Positions 17,887-27,459 of a DNA stretch of 64,000 nt are shown here, piece by piece. The notes under the pieces are model-generated. The model was not told the DNA's origin. It worked only from the letters and a program-made list of their open reading frames with translations, and searched no databases. Position 1 is the stretch's first letter, and the number at the start of each line of letters is the position of its first letter. The DNA lies in the NCBI GenBank assembly GCA_965226925.1, contig CBDDEN010000007.1:1-64000 (forward strand). Reading direction: 5' to 3'. This stretch comes from CBDDCX01 sp965226925 (lineage in GTDB: Bacteria > Gemmatimonadota > Gemmatimonadetes > Longimicrobiales > Gaopeijiaceae). The position numbers and the translations under genes are program-made.

Positions 17887-18942
17887 ATGCCCCGCATCGC
17901 CATCATCCCCGGAGACGGAATCGGAACCGAGGTCACGCGTGAGGCTACGCGGGTGTTGGAGTGCCTGCGAGACGTCGCGGCACTCGACCTCGAGCTCGTC
18001 CAGCAGGATTTGGGAGCCGAGCGGTATCTGCGTGACGGGGTGACGATCACGGACGAGGAATTCCGTTCCCTCGCCGAGGACTACGACGCCGTCTTCCTGG
18101 GTGCCCTGGGGGATCCCAGGGTGCCCGACCACGCCCACGCTCGGGACATCCTTCTGGGCTTGCGGCTCCGCTTGGACCTCTACGTGAACTTCCGGCCGTG
18201 CGTGCCTCTGCACCCTTCCCTTTGCCCCCTGAAAGACGTGGGGCCCGTCCATCTGGAGATCTTCCGGGAGAACACCGAGGGCCTCTATGTGAACCGTGGG
18301 CAGGTGACAGACGAGGGGACACCCGACGAGGTGGCGATCCAGGAGGACCTCAACACGCGACGGGGAGTGGAGCGCATCATTCGAGCGGCCTTCGAACACG
18401 CCTCCGCGAACGGACGCCCTCGGGTGACCATGGTGGACAAAGCCAACGCAATGCCCAAGGCGGGCTCGCTGTGGCGTCGGACCTTTGCGGAGGTGGGTGA
18501 GGACTATCCTGACGTCCGCCAAGACAGTATGTATGTGGACGCAATGGCCATGGATCTCGTGCGCCGGCCCGACCGGTACTCGGTGATCGTGACCTCGAAT
18601 CTGTTCGGGGACATCCTCGGCGATCTGGCTGCGGAAATCACCGGCGGTCTGGGGCTCGCCCCGTCCGCCAACGTCCACCCGGGCCGCCACGCTCTGTTCG
18701 AGCCGGTCCATGGCTCTGCACCTGATATAGCGGGGAAAGGCATCGCGAATCCCATGGGCGCGATCCGATGCGTCGCTCTGCTTCTTGCCCACTTCGGTTG
18801 GGGCGAGGAGTCGGCGTCCGTCGAAACCGCGGTCCGGGAGGCCTTCGGCGAAGGCGTGATGACGACCGATCTCGGCGGGAGTAGTTCCACCTCGGACGTG
18901 GGCCGGTGGATCTGTGACGCCCTGTCGACGGGCGGGCTCTGA
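17887..18942 (+). CDS. leuB: isocitrate/isopropylmalate dehydrogenase family protein
   Basis: This NAD-dependent beta-decarboxylating dehydrogenase has the family start RIAIIPGDGIGTEVTREA and the signature SNLFGDILGDLAAEITGGLG near residue 238. The segment FEPVHGSAPDIAGKGIANP binds NAD. At 351 residues it has the length of 3-isopropylmalate dehydrogenase (leucine synthesis). The block LGALGDPRVPDHAHARDILLG departs from the usual LeuB form and is a little closer to tartrate or homoisocitrate dehydrogenases, so the substrate is uncertain. The ATG at 17887 precedes the Rossmann start directly. No other leu genes are nearby. Confidence 0.82.
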   Translation: MPRIAIIPGDGIGTEVTREATRVLECLRDVAALDLELVQQDLGAERYLRDGVTITDEEFRSLAEDYDAVFLGALGDPRVPDHAHARDILLGLRLRLDLYVNFRPCVPLHPSLCPLKDVGPVHLEIFRENTEGLYVNRGQVTDEGTPDEVAIQEDLNTRRGVERIIRAAFEHASANGRPRVTMVDKANAMPKAGSLWRRTFAEVGEDYPDVRQDSMYVDAMAMDLVRRPDRYSVIVTSNLFGDILGDLAAEITGGLGLAPSANVHPGRHALFEPVHGSAPDIAGKGIANPMGAIRCVALLLAHFGWGEESASVETAVREAFGEGVMTTDLGGSSSTSDVGRWICDALSTGGL

Positions 18943-18969
18943 CAATCTCACAGCAACGGATGACCCAAG

Positions 18970-20232
18970 ATGGCTGAACGACGTACCATCGGTCAGATCC
19001 TCATGAGTTTCGGCCGCATTACGGAAGAGGATGTGACGAGGGCGCTGGCGCACCAGCAGGAGTCGGGAGGGTTCTTCGGAGAGTCGCTTCTCGCTCTCGA
19101 GCTCGTAACGCCAGAGGAGCTCGAGTGGGGACTCGCTTCCCAGTTCGACCTGCCCTACGTCTTTCCGGACGCCGACAGCATCGATCCGGAGGCCGCGGCC
19201 CTGGTATCGCCCGAGTGGGCGCTGGCCCACCTCACGCTTCCCATCATGAGAACGGAGAGGGTCCTCACGGTCGTGGTGGATTCCCCCATCAAGACGGAGG
19301 CGGTGGACGTCCTTCAGGCCCGCACCGACCTGACGATCGAGTTGGCTCTGGCTTCTTCCACCAAGATCCGTGAGCTGATCCGACAGGTTTACGCGCGGGC
19401 TGCCGCTCAGGACGAGGGGGAGCGGCCGGCGCCCGCGAGCATGTCCGAGGTCTTCTCGATGGCGTTGGACGCGACTTCGAAACGGTTCGGCATATCGACG
19501 CGCGGCCATCGCGCCTGGGCTTGGTATGACGATGGCGGTCGGATTCGACGGAGACCATTGGAGGGACTCTGGAACTCCGAGCTGCAAGAGCTCGTCTCGC
19601 CCTCACCGAACGAGGAGATCGGAGACGCCCTGAGGGCCAGCTGGAGCGGGCACGTGAACCGGGATGGTATGATCACGCCGATCGAGGTGCAGTATCTCGC
19701 CGATGAAAGCGGGGCCGAGTACCTCTTCAGACCCATCGAGGCCTATGCTCAGCTACAGGAGCAGTTTCCTCCGCCAGCCGCGGGCATCATGTCCGAGATT
19801 CGCCTCTTGGCGCGGTCGGGGTCTGCTCGGTTCCTGGTGGTTTCGGATCCGATCGACCTCGGTCACGACATCCTTCCGCACCTGCCCACACTCATCCTCG
19901 ACCCTTCGTGGAGGAGCATCTACCTGACCGACCCCGAGAGCCGTGCCGCGAACCACGCCTTCTCGGTCGAGCTTCCGATGAGCGAGGACGATTGGGCGGC
20001 GGAGCTGGACTCCATCCGGGGGTTCCACTTCGACGTGGTCACGGTCGATCTGCCGGGGAACCCGGAGAAGTGGCTGCAATCGGCGCTGGATATCGCCGCC
20101 ATCGCATTCGTGCGCTGGACGGGTGAGGCGGAGACGAGGATCGCCCACGAAGCGGGAATTCGATGGGAGCTGAAGATCGAAGCTCAGGAGGGGGACCGGC
20201 TCGAGTGGACCCTCGAACCGCTTCGCGGTTGA
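18970..20232 (+). CDS. MshEN/GspE N-terminal-domain protein without ATPase
   Basis: Residues 5-140 resemble the N-terminal MshEN domain of type II secretion and type IV pilus assembly ATPases. The repeated pattern is IGQILMSFGRITEEDVTRAL followed by LLALELVTPEELEWGLASQF. MshEN domains are known to bind c-di-GMP or adaptor proteins in several relatives. The remaining 280 residues have no Walker motifs and no similarity that I can name. The protein is 420 residues long and lies 50 bases before pilT. A regulator of that motor is the natural inference. Confidence 0.75.
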   Translation: MAERRTIGQILMSFGRITEEDVTRALAHQQESGGFFGESLLALELVTPEELEWGLASQFDLPYVFPDADSIDPEAAALVSPEWALAHLTLPIMRTERVLTVVVDSPIKTEAVDVLQARTDLTIELALASSTKIRELIRQVYARAAAQDEGERPAPASMSEVFSMALDATSKRFGISTRGHRAWAWYDDGGRIRRRPLEGLWNSELQELVSPSPNEEIGDALRASWSGHVNRDGMITPIEVQYLADESGAEYLFRPIEAYAQLQEQFPPPAAGIMSEIRLLARSGSARFLVVSDPIDLGHDILPHLPTLILDPSWRSIYLTDPESRAANHAFSVELPMSEDDWAAELDSIRGFHFDVVTVDLPGNPEKWLQSALDIAAIAFVRWTGEAETRIAHEAGIRWELKIEAQEGDRLEWTLEPLRG

Positions 20233-20281
20233 CCGGGGGCATGCACCGAATCACTGAGATTACGACCGACAAGGACACCTG

Positions 20282-21361
20282 ATGGCCCAGATTGACCAGT
20301 TTCTCAAGGTGATGGTGGAGCAGGGGGGATCGGACCTCCATCTCACCACGGGTTCCGTACCCGTCATCCGTGTCCACGGCCACATGCAGCGGATCAAGTT
20401 CCGCGAGCTCACGGCCAAGGACATGGAGAAGCTCATCTTCGAGATTATGGAAGAGGATTGGCGGATGCGGTTCCTCGACAATATGGATTTCGACTTCGCC
20501 TACGGAATTCCGGAGGTCTCGCGCTTCAGGGTCAACGTCTTCAATCAGAAGAACGGGCTGGGCGCGGTCATGCGCACCATCCCGACCACCATCCTGACCG
20601 CGGATCAGCTAGGGTTGTCGGAGGCCATCCGGAGGATGTGCATGCTGACCAAGGGGTTGGTGCTCGTCACCGGGCCCACCGGCTCAGGCAAGAGCACGAC
20701 GCTCGCCGGCATGGTAGACCTCATCAACACCACTCGCGCCGACCACATCCTCACCATCGAAGATCCCATCGAGTTCGTCCATCCCAACAAGATGTGCCTG
20801 GTCAACCAGCGTGAGGTGGGCACCAACACGAAGAGCTTCGCCAACGCGTTGCGCGCGGCGCTCCGAGAGGACCCAGACGTGATCCTGGTCGGGGAGATGC
20901 GCGACCGTGAGACCATCGAGCTGGGGATTACCGCAGCCGAGACCGGGCATCTGGTGTTCGGGACCCGCCACACCAACTCGGCGCCCAAGACGATCGACCG
21001 AATCATCGATGTATTCCCGGCGGATCAGCAGGAGCAGATCCGCGCCATGTTGGCCGAGTCGATCAAAGGCGTGATCTCTCAGGTCCTCCTCCGCAAGAAG
21101 GGTGGCAAGGGTCGCTGCGCCGCCCAGGAGATCATGGTCGGAACGAACGCCGTCCGGGCCTTGATTCGGGAAGGCAAGATCCACCAGATCCCGTCCATGA
21201 TTCAAACCGGCAAGAAGGACGGAATGCAACTCTTGGATCAACACATCCTCGAGTACCTGATGTCGGGTGTCGTCGACTCGACCGAGGCCTACATGAAGGC
21301 CAATCAGAAGGAAGCCTTCAGACAGTATTTGGAGGAGAAGCCCGACGAAGAGTTCGTCTAG
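20282..21361 (+). CDS. pilT: PilT/PilU-type pilus retraction ATPase
   Basis: This hexameric secretion ATPase would power pilus retraction at the inner membrane. Walker A GPTGSGKSTT lies near residue 131. The Asp box and Walker B region include TIEDPIEFVH and EDPDVILVGEMRD. The His box region GHLVFGTRHTNSAPKTIDRI follows; the usual TLHT is RHTN here. The length of 359 residues is normal. PilU is possible, because the C-terminus EEKPDEEFV is PilU-like. It follows the MshEN protein by 50 bases. No pilin or PilB gene is in the window apart from the pseudopilin at 8054. Confidence 0.88.
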   Translation: MAQIDQFLKVMVEQGGSDLHLTTGSVPVIRVHGHMQRIKFRELTAKDMEKLIFEIMEEDWRMRFLDNMDFDFAYGIPEVSRFRVNVFNQKNGLGAVMRTIPTTILTADQLGLSEAIRRMCMLTKGLVLVTGPTGSGKSTTLAGMVDLINTTRADHILTIEDPIEFVHPNKMCLVNQREVGTNTKSFANALRAALREDPDVILVGEMRDRETIELGITAAETGHLVFGTRHTNSAPKTIDRIIDVFPADQQEQIRAMLAESIKGVISQVLLRKKGGKGRCAAQEIMVGTNAVRALIREGKIHQIPSMIQTGKKDGMQLLDQHILEYLMSGVVDSTEAYMKANQKEAFRQYLEEKPDEEFV

Positions 21362-21501
21362 GCGGACAGTGCGATGATGGGAGATGGACCCACACCGTAC
21401 TCACGAACCGTTCCTGCCCGACGGGGGTAGCCCAAGCCGGATCGCGCGTCGTTTTGCGAGCGCCGCTCTTCGACCGCAATCAGCTGACCTGTGAGGGCTA
21501 T

Positions 21502-22707
21502 ATGGGAACTCAAGGGCAGTCCAAGGACGTCGTGATTCTCTCCGGCAAAAGGACCCCTTTCGGGACCTTCGGAGGAAGCCTGAAGGGCTTTACCGCCACC
21601 GACCTGGGTGTGCTATCCAGCGAGGCCGCCATCGAGGCTGCAGGCATCACAGCCGATCAGATCGACCACACCTTCTTCGGTAACGCCCTGCAGACGTCGG
21701 CGGACGCCATCTACCTGGCCCGCCACGTCGCCCTCCGTGCGGGCGTGCCTCAAGAGAAGCCAGCCGTGACCGTCAACCGGCTGTGCGGATCTGGCTTCGA
21801 GGCGATCGTGCAGGGCGCCAAGGAGGTCCTTCTCGGCGGCGCCGACGTGACCCTCTGCGGAGGCACCGAATCGATGAGCCAGGCTCCGCACGTGCTCCGG
21901 GGTGCCCGGTGGGGCGACCTACGCCTGGGGCCCGCGGGCGGGGCCTTCGAGGATCTGCTCTGGGAGTCGCTGACGGACACCAACTGCGATCTGACGATGG
22001 CCCAGACGGCGGAGGAGTTGGCGGAGCGCTACGAGGTGACGAGGGAAGAGGCCGACCAGGTGGCCTTCAACAGCCAGCAGCGCGCCAAGGCGGCATGGGA
22101 CGGCGGTCGCTTCGACGCCGAGGTCGTGCCGGTCACCATCCGGTCGCGGAAGGGCGAGACGGAGTTTGCGCGTGACGAGCACATGCGCCCCGACGCCACG
22201 CTCGCGGGACTGAGTGCCCTTCGCCCCTACTTCAAGAAGGACGGACTCGTGACGGCCGGCAACGCGAGCGGCATCGGCGACGGATCGGCGAGCACAGTGG
22301 TGGCGTCGGCACAGTGGGCCGAGCGGAACGGCCTCGAGCCTTTGGGCCGTATCGTGTCCTGGGGCTTCGTGGGGGTGGAGCCCCGCGTCATGGGGATCGG
22401 CCCGGCACCGGCGGCCCGAATGGCGTTGGAGCAGGCGGGTTTGACGCTCGAGGACATGGACCTCGTCGAGGTCAACGAGGCCTTCGCCCCGCAGTACAAA
22501 TCCGTGGAGAAGGAGCTCGGTCTGGATCCCGAGAAAACCAACGTGAATGGCGGCGCGATCGCGATCACACACCCGTTGGCCGCGTCGGGGGCCCGCATCA
22601 CGATTCACCTACTTCACGAGCTGCGCAGGCGCGGAGGTCGTTATGGCCTCGGGTCTGCGTGCATCGGAGGTGGGCAGGGCGGGGCCGTCATCGTCGAGAT
22701 CGCGTAG
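21502..22707 (+). CDS. acetyl-CoA acetyltransferase (thiolase)
   Basis: This biosynthetic or degradative thiolase joins or cleaves acetyl-CoA and acetoacetyl-CoA. The nucleophilic cysteine lies in VNRLCGSGFEAI near residue 95. The catalytic histidine is in NGGAIAITHPLAASGARI, and the second cysteine is in GSACIGGGQGGAVIVE. I prefer the ATG at 21502 (401 residues) to 21454, since family similarity begins with KDVVILSGKRTPFGTF. With the 3-hydroxyacyl-CoA dehydrogenase 0.9 kb downstream and the crotonase at 32266 it could support fatty-acid or butyrate-type metabolism. Confidence 0.92.
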   Translation: MGTQGQSKDVVILSGKRTPFGTFGGSLKGFTATDLGVLSSEAAIEAAGITADQIDHTFFGNALQTSADAIYLARHVALRAGVPQEKPAVTVNRLCGSGFEAIVQGAKEVLLGGADVTLCGGTESMSQAPHVLRGARWGDLRLGPAGGAFEDLLWESLTDTNCDLTMAQTAEELAERYEVTREEADQVAFNSQQRAKAAWDGGRFDAEVVPVTIRSRKGETEFARDEHMRPDATLAGLSALRPYFKKDGLVTAGNASGIGDGSASTVVASAQWAERNGLEPLGRIVSWGFVGVEPRVMGIGPAPAARMALEQAGLTLEDMDLVEVNEAFAPQYKSVEKELGLDPEKTNVNGGAIAITHPLAASGARITIHLLHELRRRGGRYGLGSACIGGGQGGAVIVEIA

Positions 22708-22710
22708 AGC

Positions 22711-23568
22711 ATGACCGAAGAGAAGGGCACGAACTTGACGCGGCGGGAATTCGAGGCTGTGATCAAGCGTGCGTCCGAACTCTCGACCTCCGATCCCGAC
22801 CATGGTGAAGGTGCTCTCGACGAAAGAGAGCTGTTCCGGATCGCTCGTGAGGTGGGCCTTCCCGATGTCCACGTGCGCCGTGCGCTCACCGAGCTCCGGG
22901 GCACGGATGATCCGCAGGGCGTCATCGCGCGTTGGTTCGGATCCGTTACCGTGCGTGTATCCAGGGTCGTTCCGGGCGACAGGGAACGCCTTCGCGTGAT
23001 CATGGACGAATTCCTGGTCGCAGGCCACTTGCTTCAGCCCGTTCGGCAAGGGTCGGATGTGCTCCTATACAGGCCGGCCGTCGACTGGATCTCGCACTTT
23101 GCGCGAGCGGGCGCTTCCATGTCGCAGTCGGTCTACTGGGCATCGGCCAAGCAGATCGAGGTGCGTATCCGGACGGTCGACGACGACACCACGCTGGTGG
23201 AGATGTCCGTCGATCCGGGCATTCGCGCCGATTACACATCCGGCGCCGGGATCGGCGGCCTTGGCGCGGGCGCGGGTGTGAGCTTCGGGGTGGCTGCATT
23301 CCTTGGATCCGTCCTGGCTGTCCCGACGGCCGGCGCGTGGTCTCTCGCCATCGTGGTCGGCGGAGCGGTTGCGTTGGGAGTGGTCCGCATCACCGGCCAC
23401 TACTCGCGAAAGCGCCGGGCGGAAGTGCTACAGGAGCTCGAGGGGATTCTGGACCGACTGGAGCGCGGCGAAGATCTTTCGCCGCCGCCGGCTTCGTGGA
23501 GGAGGTGGGTGACCCGTCAGGCCAGGAGGTTCAAGCTCGAGCTGTCGGGTGATGATGTTGAATCGTAG
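22711..23568 (+). CDS. hypothetical membrane protein
   Basis: An unrecognised 285-residue protein. The first 70 residues are a charged helical region (RREFEAVIKRASELS, RELFRIAREVGLPDVHVRRAL). Two hydrophobic segments near residues 172-198 and 203-228 (GAGIGGLGAGAGVSFGVAAF, AWSLAIVVGGAVALGVVRI) form a likely membrane hairpin. A charged C-terminal helix of about 50 residues follows. It begins three bases after the thiolase stop, so it is almost certainly cotranscribed with it. There is no metabolic clue in the sequence. Confidence 0.7.
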   Translation: MTEEKGTNLTRREFEAVIKRASELSTSDPDHGEGALDERELFRIAREVGLPDVHVRRALTELRGTDDPQGVIARWFGSVTVRVSRVVPGDRERLRVIMDEFLVAGHLLQPVRQGSDVLLYRPAVDWISHFARAGASMSQSVYWASAKQIEVRIRTVDDDTTLVEMSVDPGIRADYTSGAGIGGLGAGAGVSFGVAAFLGSVLAVPTAGAWSLAIVVGGAVALGVVRITGHYSRKRRAEVLQELEGILDRLERGEDLSPPPASWRRWVTRQARRFKLELSGDDVES

Positions 23569-23646
23569 AAGGAACGCGTGTTCCGGGGCGGCGGACGGGT
23601 CTTAGGCCCCGCGTCGTCCCGCCACACCTAATCAACTGGAGGACCG

Positions 23647-24525
23647 GTGAAGATAGAGAAAGTGGGAGTCGTCGGGTGCGGTCTCATGGGGAGTGGCATT
23701 GCCGAGGTAGCGGCCAAGTCGGGGTTCGATGTCGTCGTTCGTGAGGTCACCGCGGAGTTCCTGGAGGCGGGCCAGGAGAGGATCAAGAAGTCGTTGGATC
23801 GGGCCGTGGACAAGGGCAAGCTCGAGGCGGCCGATCGGGATGCCGCCTGGGGTCGTATCCGCTTCACGATCGACCTCTCGGACCTCGCCGATCGCGATCT
23901 GGTTGTCGAGGCCATCGTCGAAGACATGGATGCCAAGAACGAGCTCTTCTCGGCGCTGGACGAGATCTGCGGTGCCGATACGATTTTCGCGTCGAACACC
24001 TCCTCGCTTCCGATCACGGACATGGCGGCCGGCACCGGCCGGCCCGACAAGGTGGTGGGTCTTCACTTCTTCAACCCCGTGCCGGTCATGAAGCTCGTGG
24101 AAGTCGTGCGCACGATCGCCACGAGCGACGAGGCCTTCGACGCCGCGTTCGCCTTTGCGGCGGCGCTCGGGAAGGATCCCATCACGGCCAAGGACAACTC
24201 GGGTTTCGTGGTGAACCTGCTGCTGGTCCCGTACATGCTCGACGCCATCCGACAACTCGAGCGGGGCGTCGCGAGCATGGTGGACATGGACAAAGCGATG
24301 ACGCTCGGACTGGGATACCCGATGGGCCCGTTCGTACTCTGCGATTTCGTCGGAATCGACACGCTGTATCGCATTTCGGAGATCATGTTCGACGAGTATA
24401 GGGAGGAGCGTTACGCACCCCCGCCGCTGCTCAAGCGGATCGTGGCGATGGGCCGCTACGGCAGGAAGACGGGCCAGGGATTCTACGACTGGTCGGGTGA
24501 GCAGCCGACTCCTCTTCCCATCTGA
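23647..24525 (+). CDS. 3-hydroxyacyl-CoA (3-hydroxybutyryl-CoA) dehydrogenase
   Basis: This NAD(P)-dependent enzyme oxidises 3-hydroxyacyl-CoA or reduces acetoacetyl-CoA. The Rossmann motif GCGLMGSGIAEVAAKSGFDV sits at residues 9-28. The catalytic His-Glu region is GLHFFNPVPVMKLVEVV, and the C-terminal domain has the usual LGLGYPMGPFVLCDFVGID. The length of 292 residues fits Hbd/FadB2-type single-function enzymes. The start is GTG with GGAGG upstream. The nearby thiolase supports a beta-oxidation-like pathway, while the direction is not decidable. Confidence 0.9.
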   Translation: MKIEKVGVVGCGLMGSGIAEVAAKSGFDVVVREVTAEFLEAGQERIKKSLDRAVDKGKLEAADRDAAWGRIRFTIDLSDLADRDLVVEAIVEDMDAKNELFSALDEICGADTIFASNTSSLPITDMAAGTGRPDKVVGLHFFNPVPVMKLVEVVRTIATSDEAFDAAFAFAAALGKDPITAKDNSGFVVNLLLVPYMLDAIRQLERGVASMVDMDKAMTLGLGYPMGPFVLCDFVGIDTLYRISEIMFDEYREERYAPPPLLKRIVAMGRYGRKTGQGFYDWSGEQPTPLPI

Positions 24526-24586
24526 GGTACCGTGGTGCCACGTCTTGAAGCTTGCCCAGTCTCGGGTCGGTTGACAGTTTTGAAGT

Positions 24587-25378
24587 ATGATCCTCGCTGC
24601 CGTTAGAGACCCGTTTCTGCTCCATTCCGTCCGGAGGGCTGCCCTGCCCGCCGAGGACGTGTTTCCGAGCGAGAACGATGTTTCCGACGCTCTCCAGTTG
24701 GGCTTTCCGAGGGTTGCCGTCATCGAGCGGGGTATCGAGGGCGAGGTGGAGGGCATGCTCAGGGCCAGAGGCTCCGACCTTCCAGTTCTGGAATTGGCGA
24801 CTCTCGATCTGCCCGGACTGAAGCGCTCGCCGTCGGCCATCGCGATTCAGCGCATCGATACGGCTCCGGCCAGGATGCGGCAGCTGATCAACGAGGCGGC
24901 GCTCCCGGTGGACTGGGTCGAGGGGCTTCTCCGTGATCTTGGCCGGGCCGCCGGGCATGCACTTCCGCCTGAACTGAGCGCGCTCGGGCGCAGGACGTTG
25001 GAGTTCCCCTCCAGGTACGCCCGCCTCGACGAGGTGGCCGAGGCGGTCGGGCTCACGCCGGGAGCGCTCAAGGCGCGATTCCGACGGCGGGACTTGCCGT
25101 CGCCCTTCGCATACACGACTCGATTACGGGCGCTGTGTGCCAGCGAACTGCTGAGCCGGCACGATATGACCACCGCCAGGGTCGCATTTCATTTGGGTTA
25201 CTCGAGTAACGGCAATCTCTGTCGGGCGTTCCGAGCCCTGACCGGCCTCACGCTCTCACAGGCGTCGACGCTGGAGGGACGGTTGGACGTTCTGACCCGT
25301 ATCAGTCGTGAGGTGCTGACCCCGGACTATCTCCGCCGATGGGCTGCCCTGGACCCGCTCTTTGTGAGGGCCGCCTAA
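24587..25378 (+). CDS. AraC-type transcription regulator with an atypical N-terminus
   Basis: The C-terminal 100 residues form a two-helix-turn-helix AraC domain: RLDEVAEAVGLTPGALKARFRRR, then TTARVAFHLGYSSNGNLCRAFRALTG. The N-terminal 150 residues do not look like a sugar-binding cupin. Short hydrophobic strands and acidic residues (MILAAVRDPFLL, VAVIERG) recall a receiver or pseudo-receiver domain, but I see no clear phosphorylation site. The length is 263 residues. It ends before a strong bidirectional terminator. Its targets are unknown; the upstream metabolic genes are candidates. Confidence 0.8.
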   Translation: MILAAVRDPFLLHSVRRAALPAEDVFPSENDVSDALQLGFPRVAVIERGIEGEVEGMLRARGSDLPVLELATLDLPGLKRSPSAIAIQRIDTAPARMRQLINEAALPVDWVEGLLRDLGRAAGHALPPELSALGRRTLEFPSRYARLDEVAEAVGLTPGALKARFRRRDLPSPFAYTTRLRALCASELLSRHDMTTARVAFHLGYSSNGNLCRAFRALTGLTLSQASTLEGRLDVLTRISREVLTPDYLRRWAALDPLFVRAA

Positions 25379-25424
25379 GACGAGGGCGGCGGAGCCGCTT
25401 TGGTCCGACAGGTCCATAGACGAG

Positions 25425-25461
25425 AAAAAACGGTGACCCGAGTGGGGTCGCCGCTTTTTTT
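25425..25461. terminator. bidirectional intrinsic terminator between araC-type gene and rpsU
   Basis: A run of six A precedes a 9-bp stem (CGGTGACCC with GGGTCGCCG) and a run of seven T follows. It is therefore a terminator on both strands. On the plus strand it serves the AraC-type gene. On the minus strand it would have served rpsU before the group II intron inserted directly beside the T run. Confidence 0.88.
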
Positions 25462-25881
25462 GTGGTGGGCCCGGCATGGGCGATGACTTGGAGGTGAAAG
25501 TCCTCCCGGAACCTGGTCGCAGGGACCGAAGGGAAGCGCAAGGCGTTCGTCGTGAGGCGTACGCTGAACGAAGCGTGCAACGAACCCGTGAGTCGACGAA
25601 CAGGAACCGGATACGAGGCGCTGCGGACCGGGGCGAGCGGACCACTGACCGCGAAGCTCCTGCGACCAAGGGGAAGCGGCGTAGATCCGGCGATTGTGCG
25701 GGGAAGGTCATCGTTCTTACCCGGGGAGGTCTCGCCTGACGCCTGAAAGGGCGACGCCGGCATTGCGCTGTTGGGCCTGCCGGCGGAGCGAGAAGTCAGC
25801 AGAGGCCATAGTAGGCCGACGAAGTGCATGATGCGCTTGGACCCAGCTTTGTCGGACGAAGGGCCGAACGGAGAGGAGAGT

Positions 25882-27332
25882 GTGACGACCGTGGATCTCG
25901 AGAAGGCCATGCGCCAGGAGTCCAGGCAACTGGAGTTCCCGCTGGAGGATAGGGGTGAAGCCCCGAAGGTAGAGGGGAGTGGCGAAGCCGGAACGGTGGC
26001 CCATGGAGACGAGCGCTCAGGAAGCGAGCATCTCCTGATGGAGGAGGTGGTCGGGCGTGCCAACCTCGTAGGAGCGTTGAAACGCGTGCGGCAGAATAAG
26101 GGCAGTCCGGGCATCGACGGGATGAGCGTGGAGGAGCTGCCAGAGTACTTGCGCAGGCACTGGGGGGAGATCCGACAGCGGTTGCTGGCGGGGACCTACC
26201 AACCGTAGGGCGGTTGCTGGCGGGGACCTACCAACCGAAGCCGGTACGAAGGCAGGAGATACCGAAGAGTGGGGGAGGGGTCCGGGAGTTGGGGATTCCG
26301 ACCGTGCTGGACCGGTTCATCCAACAAGCCATCCTGCAGGTGCTGCAACCGAGGTTCGACCCGACGTTCAGTCGGCACAGCCACGGCTTCCGGCCTGGGC
26401 GCCGAGCACACGATGCGGTGCGCGAAGCGCAGCAATACATCCAGGAAGGGAGACGATGGGTGGTGGATGTGGACCTGGAGAAGTTTTTCGACCGGGTGAA
26501 CCACGACGTGCTGATGGGGCGGCTGGCAAAGCGGATCGAGGATAAGGCGATGCTGCGGATCCTCCGTCGCTACCTGGAAGCCGGAGTCATGGCGAACGGG
26601 GTGGTGATGGAGCGGCACATGGGGACGCCTCAGGGCGGACCGTTGTCGCCGTTGCTGGCGAACGTGCTCCTGGACGAAGTGGACAAGGAGTTGGAGCTAC
26701 GCGGACACGCGTGCGGTCGAGGTATACCGTTGTCGCCGTTTGTCCGGTACGCCGATGACTGCAATGTATACGTGCGGTCGAGGCGGGCAGGACAACGTGT
26801 GATGCAGGCGCTGAGGCACTTGTACGGGAAACTTCGGCTTCAGGTCAACGAGGAAAAGAGCGCGGTGGCGCGAGTGTGGGATCGACAGTTCCTGGGCTAC
26901 AGCTTCTGGGTAGCGGCAGGGAAGGTCGTGAAGCGCCGGGTCAGCAAGAAGGCCCTGACGAAGTTCAAGGAGCGAGTCCGGCAGATTACAAGCCGGAGTG
27001 GCGGGCGGAGCCTGCAACAGGTGGCGGAAGAGCTACGGCGCTACGTGCTGGGGTGGAAGGCATACTTCGGCTTAGCGGATACACCGGGGGTTTTCCGAGA
27101 CCTGGACCAATGGATCCACCGCCGGCTGCGTACGTTGCAATTACGCCAGTGGAAACGGGGAAGGACAGCGTACCGGGAGTTGAGGGCTCGCGGTGTGAGC
27201 GAGAACCTCGCCTGGCGAGCTGCTCGGTTCGCGCGAAGCTGGTGGCACGTGGCCGCGCACCACGCCCTGCACACGGCCTTGCCAGGGGCGTACTTCGACG
27301 AGCTGGGTGTGCCCCGGCTCACGCCGTACTGA
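25882..27332 (+). pseudogene. ltrA: group II intron maturase/reverse transcriptase, broken by a tandem duplication
   Basis: This intron-encoded protein would splice the intron and drive its mobility. The reverse-transcriptase core is clear: GSPGIDGMSVEEL early on, WVVDVDLEKFFDRVNHD, TPQGGPLSPLLANVLLDEVD, and the catalytic VRYADDCNVYV. Maturase domain X follows, with no HNH endonuclease, as is normal for class C. I take GTG at 25882, which has GAGAGGAGAG just upstream. The frame stops at TAG 26206-26208 because a 32-base segment is duplicated; reading resumes in another frame from 26214. Without the duplication one protein of roughly 470 residues would result. A sequencing or assembly error is possible. 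Confidence 0.85.
26179..26237 (+). repeat. 27-bp direct repeat with 5-bp spacer that breaks the maturase gene
   Basis: The segment 26179-26205 is repeated without change at 26211-26237, separated by TAGGG. Both copies encode LLAGTYQP in their own frame. The repeat unit of 32 bases shifts the frame and places a TAG stop at the junction. Confidence 0.95.
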
Positions 27333-27344
27333 CCTCAACTCACC

Positions 27345-27380
27345 GAACCGCCAGGTGCGGACCCGCATGCCTGGTGGTGT
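27345..27380 (+). ncRNA. group II intron domain V
   Basis: The helix begins GAACCGCC, has a GGACCC turn and ends GGTGGTGT, the familiar class C domain V layout that forms the catalytic centre. It lies 12 bases after the maturase stop, and domain VI follows directly. Confidence 0.85.
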
Positions 27381-27459
27381 GGGAGGGGAAGGACCGGGAT
27401 CGCCGGTCCTCCCCTATCCCGATCTGACTCTTGGCGCCGAAAGAGACGCTACGCTCAGC

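Larger units (their letters stand above)
25462..27423 (+). mobile_element. group IIC intron
   Basis: The 5' end starts GTGGTGGGCCCGGCATGGGC, which resembles the conserved GUGYG-type start and domain I of bacterial introns. It lies directly after the T run of a terminator hairpin, the preferred target of class C introns. The element then holds about 400 bases of structured non-coding sequence, a maturase frame, a class-C-type domain V at 27345-27380 and a domain VI hairpin (AGGACC/GGTCCT) with a probable bulged A near 27416. The 3' end near 27423 is estimated from domain VI. The total is about 1.96 kb. Confidence 0.85.

Noticed and set aside
17782..19587. 601-residue minus-strand open frame
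   Set aside because: It is antisense to the clear LeuB-family and MshEN genes and has no recognisable domain.
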